64,000 nt of DNA from assembly GCA_002633005.1 (NCBI GenBank), contig NMRA01000080.1, positions 339,291 to 403,290 of the forward strand, given 5' to 3'. Shown in pieces: positions 36,846-48,107 of the stretch (the stretch's first letter is position 1; each line of letters begins with the position of its first letter). This DNA comes from Phoronis australis (taxonomy: Eukaryota; Phoronida; Phoronidae). Below the pieces are notes generated by a model. That model was not told where the DNA came from and searched no databases. It saw nothing but the letters and a program-made list of their open reading frames with translations. The translations under genes were made by a program, and so were the position numbers.

Positions 36846-37187
36846 CCAGAATCATACTGGACTGTTAGATTTCAAATTGTTTCAAGTGTTATGAACGTAA
36901 ACATTTTTCCAGCACACTTAGCTATTCAATAGTTCTCAATTGTACTGTTAGTTGTAATTCAAACCCCACTGTCAGTACTATTGTATTTAGAGACTTACAT
37001 AATTATAGTTGACAATGTTTACTCCATGTTAAATTGGTAATTGTTGAAGAACTGTATATGGATTAGTTAGGATTGACTTAAGTTTCGTGCACATTTTAGC
37101 CAAATTTGTGAGCTAATACTGTCGTTCTTCTCATTGTGTATTGAGTGCAGAATGTCTTTTGTGTTGTGGTTTATTTGGTTGTACTAA

Positions 37188-37193
37188 AATAAA
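37188..37193 (+). terminator. Candidate distal poly(A) signal
   Basis: AATAAA in the context tactaaaataaaatg, after a T/G-rich stretch. It would end a 2.7-kb 3' UTR that includes both UAU hairpins. Confidence 0.35.
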
Positions 37194-40100
37194 ATGTCAC
37201 ATGTCTTCACAGAATTTTTAAGCAGCAACTGCATGAGACATTGTTCAATTTCCTGGTGGCCTATGATTGGCCAGCTAGTTAACCAATGGGAGATCTGATT
37301 ACATCAGCATTCAGACTGAATCATGGGTCAATTGGACATATCAAATTCCTGTTCTGGTTCAAAGGTTCATGTGATGATGGAATTAGTGACCACAACTCCA
37401 CAGCTGACCACAATGGGGGGTGGGGTGGATAACTGTAAACTTTATACAACAGAAATCATAGAAATCCACCACAGGCTAGTCAGAGTGTGCATTGTAGCAA
37501 TGAAAAGCTATGTCTCATGCAGAAAATGCAATGGCTGTAGAGCCACTTTCTTCCAAGAAAACTGATTTTGACCCTTAACATCATAAAGCTGGTCACAACT
37601 GATCCTGACCAGAGTGGATTTCTGGTCTTGGCAGGAATTGGCAACTCCTGATTGCTCAACATCAGACTCAATACTTTGGCATACGAGAGCCAGTCAGTTA
37701 ATGGGCCAAGCATCGTGTCGAGCACGGACTGAACTGTTGGCTTTTCCAAGCCCAGAAGTCCTCTCCAGGAAGTGGTCCAACATATTTTCTTTAACATAAG
37801 GCGCAGGTTTATAACACCTTTAAAGGTATTTGCATGCTCCTAACTATGCTAATGTATGGCAGGAACTAAACGACAATACTATTTTAACATACCGGTAATC
37901 TACGCCAAACAAAGTGCAGCTGTATTCATTGACAACTTGAAAATGTGAAAACAAAAAATTCTGCAAATAGATGACCTTTGCACTAATGATGTATCTCGTG
38001 GGCTCACACGGCCCGCATCATGCAGTGTTATTCCCCAGCACCTCATCATGGTACTTACTGGATATGTTTCAGTGATCTGAGGCAGATCATTTTCGCCACA
38101 AAACTCGTTCTTAAAAACATTTGTCAATTTTCAACCTACTTCATATTCACATCGTCGCTATATGTTGTGTTTCTAACTAAATTGAATTTCACCCTACTGA
38201 GCTGGCTAAAAATGAAAATTAAATTTGGCCTTTTACTCTCATAAAATTAGTCTAATATTTCTTATTGTGATAGGATTCTATTTTCGATTCGTTACCTACA
38301 ATAACTTCGAAATCATCAACAACTCTTGAAAATGCAAATTCAAAAATGGCGCATGAATGCATTGCCTGGGACTTGAGCTGCCAGTAAACAATTCAAGATT
38401 GGATGAACGTGTTAATGCCTTTATACCCCAAACTGCTTGGGTTAAGAATTCCACATTAACAGAAAAACAGCGGCAAAATGCCCCTTTAACAGTCTGGTGT
38501 GTTGTTCTCTGGTAACGCGTAGCTACAAACCGAAATAGCGTTCTCACATTTGGAATGCAAACAAAGGGCTTTCCCAGTCGCTTCAATCACATCAACTGGC
38601 TACAGGAAGCAATTAGTTTCATATTTCCTTTCATACTATATCCCTTGCAGCTGTCCACCAATCAAATCAATGACTCATAACAATGGCACGACTTAGTAAG
38701 TCTACGCTAGGCATTCTCAGACTGTTCCTTGGACACATCAATAAGTCTTCACTTGCTGTTGGGGCATACATGCTTAGCCTATGAAAACGTCTACTGTAAC
38801 ATCGAATCAGCAACAAATACACACTCAGATAACGGGATAAATTCCTCCTCACCGAGTCTAAATTATGTTTTACAATGCACTTATACTTGTTTGTACCATG
38901 CCTTGAAACTTAACTATTCCAAGCTGCCACAAAAAAGCTTTCATGAAAAATTTGCACCCCTCGAGTAAATTGAAACATAGAAGTCAACACCGAATAGCCA
39001 ACTATCGCACGAAAGGGTTGATATAATACAACTCACAGTTCTCCACAAGTCCACGGGGACTTCTAAGATGAATGAAACAAAATGGCCGCGAGTCGAGAGA
39101 CCTCCGGTGACAGCCATTGGTTAATGACTTAGAAATTTATAGTTTGCAAGAAGAAATCAAGGCAAGTGGATACGTGTGGGGTATCAGTTAATATTTTCTC
39201 ATCTCCAAGTTTTATGAAACACTGAAACCAGTAACAACTTACAATACTAATTCAAAAATCTGTAACTTGAGCAGTCATGTAAAGGATGTAAAGTACAGGA
39301 CAATAGTAATTAGACGAAATACTGTTAACCCATTATTACGCCTAATTACGATTACAACAAAAATGACAGGTAACGATATTGTACTGGCAAAAATTTAATC
39401 ACATAATGGTTTAACCAACTTTCTACCTTTGCTATTAACTTCCCTTCATTATCGGTCCTTAGGGAAGGCTATTGCCATGATTTAAGCCTCCGCCCAGCCA
39501 TCATGACAAGAAATTTTGTGTCATTTTATGGCATGCACTGTATGGCAGAGCATGGGGAAGCCATACCACTGTAGCTCATTTTCCTTTTGCCTTGAGACGC
39601 TGTCATCACGCAAATCTTTAGGCAGGCTCACAACAGCTGCACTCTGTCTATCATCCACGTTACATCTCTGTTTGGCCATTGGCTGAAACCATTCCGCTGG
39701 TCATTTCCTTGTAGTGTTGGCCTGGACTTTTCTCTGAAATGAGAAAGCGTCAAGTGAACCCTATGTTTATTTATTTATTTATTTATTAATGTAATATTTA
39801 CAATGAGGGTAGCAACCTTTGATGGTCACTGCCGCATAGATATCAAAGCAGTTGTGGTCATCCACACACTTCTGATATCTTGGTAAAAATATTATTTTCA
39901 CCATTAAAAACTTGTGGCATTTAAGTCTCTATAAAGCATGTGCTGGCATCAGAAATGATAATCTTTGCGGGCATGTTAATTTTGTGCTTCTTAATTAAGT
40001 ACCATCATCCAATTCCTGTACTAATTAAATTGTAATTGGCAGCAATAAAATGTCCGGAATTGTTAGATGACCATGTGGTTGAAACTAGCCCACTGTTTTG

Positions 40101-40498
40101 TTTTGTATTTATTTAATGTTACCAAAAATATAATGTGCAACAATAGGAGTTAAGCCCATAACGGACTACATCTAGTTTACTGTTACCAGCAACTTAATGG
40201 TGGAGCGCAATCTCAGTCAAGTCTAGAAATCAAATCTTGATAAAGGAATGAGAGAGTACAATTTTATTACAGTAGGTGGCCTAAATCGAGTTAATTTCTT
40301 GAAAGAAGTTGCCGACGGATTTGTTTTGTCTCAGGACTAAAAATTGACCCCCCGCTGTTCATACTAAATGCTTTCAACCAATGGACTATCAGTTAAATAC
40401 AGAAATCCTGTTGGAAGAGTTCACAGCAATTTCAAAATGTTGTTTTTATTGTGGTGCAAATGCTCGCATTTAATTTACAATGTTACTTTTCTTATCAT

Positions 40499-40736
40499 CA
40501 GCGCCTAGAATGACCAGTGACAAAAAAGGAAAATTTTACAGGTGCTATATCATTCCACAAATAAGCTTGTGTGATAGAAATCTTGTGTTGTAAACCTTAC
40601 ATGAAATAAACGTTACTGCATAAATAAAGTCAAAATAATGATAAAAAAGAGATGTAAATAAATTGGAAATTAAATTTAGAGGAAATCGAACCCAAAAAGA
40701 GAAAATCCTCTTAAATGATGAAAATTCCAAGCTCTG
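40499..40736 (+). mobile_element. Non-autonomous element with CAGGGCTTGGAAT-type ends (copy 1)
   Basis: Begins cagcgcctagaatgacc and ends aaaattccaagctctg; shares the inner block tgtgatagaaat...gtcaaaataatgataaaaa with copies 2 and 3. The ends are inverted to each other. CAGGG-like ends recall hAT elements, but target duplications are not clear. Confidence 0.65.
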
Positions 40737-41349
40737 TATCATATTGTGAATATGCACTTACTAGAACATTTCAACAAAGCGACTGGGATAATGTCCATCT
40801 CTATATTTTCAAGGTGAAGATTTTTTTCATTCAGAGAATTTCTCACTAATGACGCCATTATTAAACTGTTTAGTAAGAGGCAGAAGTAAGCATATATTAT
40901 CTATTCTAATCTTTCCCCATGCTCGGATCATCAATGTTATCATGCACTCAAGGTCCAAGGGATCAACAACCCAACCAGCATGACTTGCAATGAACTGCAG
41001 CAGGAAGTGACTAGGCATATTGAATTTGAACGATTGCCAAAGAGTGATAAGTGAAAATTCTACTCTTGGCGAGTAGCAACTACTAACATCCAAATACAAG
41101 CAACTGGTTATCAACTATATAAACAACCTTATTGACGTTTGAAGGTACCAAAATCTAGAAAGGAAGCAATTTACTTGGCATAACAAGTTTTCAATCTGCA
41201 AAGCAGCATTGATTAAATGTCTTAGCACCAAGTTTTTGAGGAAACTGTTGAAAGCAGTACGAGCCTAATGATTTTGTTCGTTCCGATCACAATTACATTA
41301 AACGGTATTAGCGAACAAGGGTTGGGTTTCAGGAAATAAAATCAAAGTC

Positions 41350-43060
41350 AATTGGAAAATGGAATTTATGTAGAAAATATTGAAAAAGCTATAACAAAAC
41401 TTGTTGGAAAACGAGCAGATTTTAACAATAAACAATTAACAAACAAAATGGGAAATGATAACAAATCAATATCAGGGAATATACCAATTTTAAAGCAAAA
41501 AAGGACAAAGGATAAAATAATAGTGAAGAAAGCTATATGAAGTTGGTATGTACTGGTAATTTGAATGTTGAGCTTGAAAATGATAATTCAGTCACGGAAA
41601 GCTTGGCAGAGCCAAATCAGAATTAATTGCAGTTCCAAAAAGTAAAAGGAAACACAGTAAGAAGCCAAGTTGAATGGACAGAAAATGGAGAAGGTAATTC
41701 CCAATATTTTCCATATTTTTAGAAAAAAGAAATTACAGTAAAACGCATAACACAAATTAAAGGTGATAATGGACAATCAATTAAAGATCAGGAATTAATT
41801 AAAAATGATATATTTGATTATTTCTCCGGTGACAAATTACCGTTATTAGGGAAACCCCTGCTAAACATATTTGAATTGTCTAATACTTTATAAATTGATG
41901 ATGTTGAATTTTTAGACAAAGATTTACCATACATTAAAATTTTTGAAGCTCTAAAAATAAATAATCATTTGTGCAGAAGAGCTGAGTTATGAATTTTTAA
42001 AACATTTTTTTGAGGAAATCAAGCGTCCTCCTCTTGAATGTTTAAAATTCAGTTTTGAGGTAGGGCGTAAGTCTCCCTCACAAAATAGAGATATTTTATT
42101 CCTCTTATACCCAAACCCAAAGATGATGGAAAATCACACTAAAAGTTTCGAAGCTTTTCATTTTGGCCAGACTTTTAGAAGATCAGTTAAAGTCATATGT
42201 AACAAACCTACTCTACTTCTGGCCTGTGGGACAAGGAAACTGATCATCAAGTGATGTACTTTGTTAATAACTATATTGTGTCAAAGTAATAGCTAATTAT
42301 AAAAGGAATAGTAATTCATAAACGCAAGAAAGTTTCGAGACATCCAGTTAAGGCATCAAAATATTGAAAAAGCTATAAACATCGAGTGCCTCTCTCTAAA
42401 TACTTATGGTACAGTGTCCTGATCTTAATGATGCATAGTCTGGCTAAAACGCCACCCATTGGCCAGAACAATAGTTACACCACTAGCCAAGTTGAAGTCC
42501 ATGAGTCGGACAGATGCGATATTGCAAACTGAAGTAAACAATTTCCGGTATTCCACTAATTAAATTTTTTTGTGAATAGTAATTCAGTTAAAGGTGTTAT
42601 AAAAGGAACTAAACACAAGGTAGAATTACGATATGCTGATAACACAATAATAAATCATCAGAACAAGAACTCGCAGGGCACTCACTTATTTTCCTCAAAG
42701 TTTCAGAGAAGTGCCTGGATTAACGTTAAACAAATCCAAAGAAATAAGGAAGCTTATTTCTCGGTAAAGATACAGAATGCTGTGATATATTGTACAGACA
42801 ATGGTCTCAAAGGCCAATTAAAAGTTTAGGACTATACTTTAACCAAAATGAAAATTAAAGAGAACAATGTGTAAAATTACGATGTCAAAATTTATAATTT
42901 TCCAAAATTATAATATACATGGAAAAACCATAATATTGCTTTATTGGGAAGAACTGAGGGTATCAAAACTTTTACCAGGACCAAAAAATTTGTAACTAAT
43001 ACCATGGGTATGCCTAATAGCAAAAGGTAAACATCATAATCCTATTATCTATTATTACTT
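41350..43060 (+). pseudogene. Decayed Tx1/L1-like LINE open reading frame 2
   Basis: Fragments in several frames: MENGIYVENIEKA near 41357; NGEGNSQYF near 41675; LGNPLL near 41850; FEEIKRPPLECLKFSFEVG near 42010-42065; RYADNTI near 42630, where the polymerase YADD box is damaged; KSLGLYFN near 42823. The order and spacing follow the linker and reverse transcriptase of L1/Tx1-type LINEs. The part between about 42200 and 42570 is shortened and stops are frequent, so it is dead. Confidence 0.7.
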
Positions 43061-45167
43061 TGTTTAAATAAAGTGTTACAAAAAACAAACAAAACAAAGT
43101 CTTGTCATCAATGAGGAAATGTTCAAAGCATTTTTGCTTGATTCGCTCTAGAAAAAACATGAAACAGTAATATTGTCTGCCATTCACAATTAATGTAACA
43201 GTTGTAATTTAACAAAAACAGAGTTCACACCAGATTTTCACAGGCAAACATTTTGATTGACTAGAAATACTGTATGGCTTCATAGTTCATGAAATATGGT
43301 CTAATTTCCTTCCATAGCTTGGACAAACCAAGTCAACTTCAGTCACTCAGCTTTTGCCTGTTTTAAGCTCAATTAATGAGGTCACAGGTACGCAAATAAC
43401 TTAAAAAAACATCAAAATGCCATACATAGGAATAAGTTTACTATAACATTACAGTGGAGCCCACTTAAGGGCAAGCCCTCGATTTTGATAATAAGCAGGA
43501 TATATCATTAAGCGGGGTTTCTATTTGGCTATTCATGCTATGTGACGAGTCTCAGAGTAAGACGTCTGGGAAAAAGGAAAGAAATTATTTTTATACCCGA
43601 CGTCGGGATCTGATAAGACAAATTAATTTAATAGAAATTACATTACTATTTAGACAGAAATTCAAAGGTACACATCATAATGATTATGGAGAGTCAATGA
43701 TGCTGATTTTTAAAGACAATATGCTGGTTATTCAGTACACAGACTCGATGTTCCTTGAAAACATGACTAAACCTTTTGTTTGAAAGCTTGATACACAGTC
43801 ACTCGTAGTGTTGAAACAATCTCATTTCTTCAACATGAGCGATTCTTTATCCGACAAGCTTCCAAACAAAAAGTTTAGTCATGTTTACAACGAAGTTTGT
43901 GTTAACGAAGGGCTGCTATCAAACTGCCTGATAATGTGTTACTGCTTGACTCAATGGGAAATGATTTATTTTTTGACATTTCCTGACAATAACCAGGATA
44001 TTCTGTTGACCAATAAAGTGGACTCATTGTTACAAGATTAGCCAGCAGTGGCACATGCACCATGTCATGTACTTCTTGTACGTCAAGAGTGGTCTTCCCT
44101 CATCACCGACAATGAAGGGGAATAAACGAGAAAGTTAGTAAGATCAATAAACCATTCAGTGACTAGAATTTTACACCCAGGAATTTTTGCTGTAAACCGA
44201 ATTAGATGTTATGGCTGGAAAACAGTTTTTTGTCTCATTACTTGTGTCTTGTACTGAATGAACCTTATTCGTCCAGGTGCCATATCTGAGCCTCTCTGTA
44301 GGTTTAAAAAACAATGCATTTGAGACATAGAATATAACGAGTCACGTGAAAAAATCACGCTTTGCGGTGCGATTAAGCGCAGAATGCATTGATTTTAAAA
44401 CTTAAAAAGAGGCTCACTTTTAAAATGGCGTGAATAAGGTGTACAGGTAACAAGGACAACGTCACGCGTGAACGAGAAACAGAATTTGTCTGTGATCAAT
44501 AGTTGTACTTTTAACATCAACATGCAAGACAAACAATACATATCCTTCAAACTGGCATATGCCTGTGACCAACTCCTATACTCTTCTCCCTTTTATTTCA
44601 AATTCCAAAAATTTTCATTTTTCTACCTTTCAAAGCCGCTTACCTCGCTGCCAATATTCCAAATTTAACCAAATGTTGTTTTATGACATCTACGTAGTGC
44701 ACACCTAGCTAATAGTAGACTAAATTAATCCTCGTAATTTTCATTCTCTTCGACAAATTCAAATTTCACTTGTCAGTCATGTTATGTGTTAAACTGGATA
44801 GGAATTACCAGAACCAAGTATTTATTGTCTGACTGTGTGAAATACTTGAAATCCATTTACCAATTGAAACAAAAATACAATCATGGGTGCTGATTACCTT
44901 AACTCAGAGATATTCATTGCCCTTGTAGAATGATTCGTTACATGTAGTGAGTCTCCACTCATCAGTCGAAGCTGAGGAAGTTCCAGATCAGAAACTGTGG
45001 CATTTGCAGAACCTAGAACGCCACCTATTGGGACCTCATGCCACTTAATAGAGCCTGTAACGAAAACGGTTTGAAGACAGGGATATTAAAAATTCTCAAC
45101 AGCGGACAATCTGCCAAAACCAATTCATAACATTTCATCTACGTCACTGCTGCTGCGAGATGAATGT

Positions 45168-45364
45168 GAGGGCTTGGAATGACCAATTAAAACGAGGAAA
45201 GTTTTCCTGGTGATGTGCCTTTCCCAACAAATAGGCTTGTGTGATAGAAATATTTTTGTGTTGCAAAATTTAACTGAAATAAATGTTTTTGCATGAATAA
45301 AGTCAAAATAATGATAAAAAGCGGAAACTGGAAATCAAATAAAAAAGAAAAATTCCAAGCCCTG
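45168..45364 (+). mobile_element. Non-autonomous element with CAGGGCTTGGAAT-type ends (copy 2)
   Basis: Begins gagggcttggaatgacc, ends aaaattccaagccctg. Same orientation as copies 1 and 3; inner part shortened. Confidence 0.7.
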
Positions 45365-45589
45365 ATACATCCGGTGACGTCACAGATAACTTGCAGACGT
45401 GTGTGCCGATTTATGATAAGGGGTGAGATTTAAGTTGATTGGATGGCATTTGCCACTAGAAGTTGCTATCAATATCTGTTAGTGGGTGAAAATGAAGTTG
45501 ACTATGATCAATAAGATAGAATGAGGCAAGTGTTGAAAAATGCCCATGACTGCAGTGCAAACGGTATGCTTCCACGGGTGATTATTAGT

Positions 45590-46200
45590 CTCTTGAATGA
45601 CCACTAGATGGCGCAGAATATGTCAAACCCATCCACAGATGTAAAGGCCTTGTCACAGTAATCGGACCCATCCAAAACTTGTTACTCGTGCACAGGAATG
45701 CATCTGCCAAGTTTCTTTATCACTCTCTGTGCAGTTTGGCAGATGCAGACAACAATTTAACTCGAACAGAATAAAATGGACACTAGGTACAGCAAAATCC
45801 GCCAAATTTGACCAAAAATTCTGTGGGCGCGTCAGGAACAGGTGGTGAGATCGTCTCATCCATGAGTCAGCTCACCTAGAACTGCCAAACAACATGTCGG
45901 GAAAGTGGATGACATTTCATGGAAAGATGTCATCGTTTCCCTTATAGAAACCTATAAATTTCATGAAAAACATTAAAGGAACTCTGAAGATACAAAAGCA
46001 TGTAAAAAACTAAAAGTGGTCTTCTCAGCAGGAATACATCTACCAATTTTCTTAATGAGCCTTTAAGCGATTTGGCACATAGGGAAACGGACGCAAAAGA
46101 CAGAAACAAATGACCACTATGTCATTGTCTCCTTAATAGAAAATTATGTGCCAACTTTCATGAAAATCCACCAAAAAGTAACTTCGAAAATACAGATGAT
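45590..46200 (-). repeat. Fragment of the CTCF-core element, inverted
   Basis: Shares ccactagatggcgc (45601), aatgagcctttaagcgatttggcacata and ggacgcaaaa with the copies at 16.2 and 50 kb. Confidence 0.5.
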
Positions 46201-47663
46201 GGGGCAATATGCACCCATAAATGTGGACACACAAAAAGGAAAGCATAAATACACTGTTCATGATATGTCTTAATAAAATTGAAAACTTCTCAAGCGTACA
46301 AGCTACAGAGGTTTTCAAATAAATATCTTCGAAAGCTGACATGGTTTTGGAGTTAAAAGATTTCTGCCAACTCCTAAAGACAGGTAATAGCGGACTTGTC
46401 ATATTGGCACTTCCCTGGTTTACAAGAATCCTCATCTGAAATGGATGCCGGCAGACATTTTTTTAGTCGGTGAGTGCAGATCCCAAAATGAGTTTAGGTA
46501 AAGACCAGAACCAACTTTGCTAGTTTTGATCTTACTGTACTAACAAGAAGACTTATAGAAAAGCTTCAACACTTTTATGATCCGAGGAGGGTAGATGCAC
46601 TAATGTTGCAGGATCACTATAAAATTGCACCGTTGTTGCAAAAAAAACACTCTCAAATTTGAACTTTGTCCAACTTACTCTCTGACAGTGTCCAAGGTTG
46701 AAAGTGTCCGTCTGTTTTTGGATTTGCTGTTTCGGCTGCCTGCATTTCAACATCAGCGTCTCCTTAAAACATGGATTCACAGAAAGGTATATTACTTGGA
46801 CATCACCTGCATCAAGTTCAGAATACACTTGAACATAAAAAGCAAAATAAAACGGCATATTGATTTAAACTCATCTTGAAGAAAGTACGTAACAAATGAA
46901 TTCAAAGTTGCAGTATCCGGATTTAGTGAATAAGATATAAATTTCAAAGTCTAATTAAGCCCAACATTCTTCATTTGATACATTGGAAAAATTGTCACCT
47001 TTGATCCTGGACAAAAGATCCCCAAAGCCAGGTGTCCTTATATTCTCTAACAATGATAGTGTCTTCTACTTTCTCATAAAATTAGACCGGTTACAACAGC
47101 AAGGGCCCATTTTATCAAAGGCCACAGACCTGGGTGTAGCTGTGACATAACATCAAAAAAATCTCTGCACCAAGCATGCAATGAGTTGTGCTCAAAACTA
47201 TAAGCACATGCAACCAATGAAATTCACACAGAAGAACGACGCTGACAAGCATGTTGCAGTCAGCCATTAGGCTGGTATCATTCAAAGTGTGTTACTCGAA
47301 ACAATTCTCGTTTTGCAATATTATACTTTTAAATTAATTCAGGCAATGAAAACAGCTATATACTTTCATTCCTTAAAGAAACCTGTTGGCTAAGGCCATA
47401 TTTACAACAGGTGTCATGCTGTTCCTCATTGAAATGCTGAATGATTTTTGGGCTTTGAGAGAAATGACAGCCGCTTATCACTTGAGGCTGTGCTCAGTGC
47501 ATAAATAATGATCCATTATGACAAGTCAACATATTGAGCCAGGTATCAAGCTATAACAAACTGTTGTTTCTCCGAAAGCCTAGAGATCAATTCTAATCTG
47601 AGTAATTAGAACAAATCGAGATTAATTCTGAATTCAAAACTTAAATAAATTTTGGATGGAGGG

Positions 47664-47913
47664 CTGGGGCCCATTCCAAGAAAACTGACTTAGCTAAGAC
47701 AAATCTTAAATGCCAGCCAATTTTAAGATAAAACTTAAATTTGTTTCAAGTCCATTTTAAGAAAGAGATCTTAAGTTTGATTTAAGTTTGTGACTTAATT
47801 TTTGTTTTAATTTTGACTTACCAGATAAGGAAGTTTCTATGTTTTGAAGTTGAGACATATTGAAGACTTAGGTCACAAATGAACTTAAGTCAGTTTCCTG
47901 GAACGGGCCCCAG
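47664..47913. mobile_element. MITE with CTGGGGCCCATTCCAAGAAA ends (copy 1)
   Basis: Left end ctggggcccattccaagaaa and acttag; right end acttaagtcagtttcctgg and aacgggccccag: inverted repeats of about 32 bases. AT-rich inside with more acttaagt-like motifs. A related copy is at 52587-52815. Confidence 0.8.
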
Positions 47914-47947
47914 GTTTGTAGCATTTTTTAAAGTATCTCCAACTTAT

Positions 47948-48107
47948 CTACCAACCATGAGCTTGACTAGTCAAATCCTGCACAGTGTATATCGTCGTGC
48001 ACTCATCTTGGACTGTCATCCGGCTTGTGCCCATGTATGTGTCCATCAGCATGAACAATCGGTCCTGTTCATTTCTGTCAAGAGTATCCGGGTGACAAGC
48101 AAGGATT
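47948..48107 (-). CDS. LAS1L: LAS1L exon (last found; 3' boundary uncertain)
   Basis: Acceptor aatctgtttcag. Encodes ILACHPDTLDRNEQDRLF, MLMDTYMGTS and IYTVQDL, aligned with IFKAMGQGLPDEEQEKLL and the YTLDSLYW part of LAS1L. The frame runs to a TAG at 47950-47948; a possible donor TTG|gtagat at 47951 would instead splice to a further exon carrying the usual C-terminal tail. Which is used cannot be told. Confidence 0.8.

Larger units (their letters stand above)
34494..37193 (+). other. Probable 3' UTR of the ZC3H12-like gene
   Basis: No coding signal follows the stop codon. Candidate poly(A) hexamers AATAAA lie at 35334-35339, 35714-35719 and 37188-37193; which is used cannot be told. AT-rich with several TTATTTA-like stretches (for example near 34964 and 35265). 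The two UAU-loop hairpins at 36.79-36.85 kb are in the transcript only if the most distal site is used. Confidence 0.5.
37194..47947. other. Region between the two genes' recognised coding parts
   Basis: Mostly AT-rich non-coding DNA. It holds a decayed Tx1/L1-like LINE (41350-43060), two hAT-like MITEs (40499-40736, 45168-45364), fragments of the CTCF-core element (about 45590-46200) and a MITE at 47664-47913. LAS1L 3' exons may lie here, but none could be supported. Confidence 0.5.

Noticed and set aside
37480-37797. Minus-strand 105-codon frame near the ZC3H12 3' end
   Set aside because: No domain, no splice context, and no LAS1L tail motif.
38064-38110. Possible minus-strand exon before a strong donor (CCA|gtaagtacc)
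   Set aside because: The coding text matches nothing and joining it to the last LAS1L exon gives a stop codon.
40827-41114. Minus-strand frame with HFLLQFIASHAGWVVDPLDL, protein-like in composition
   Set aside because: No family recognised, no clear donor, and the phase does not fit LAS1L; left unassigned.
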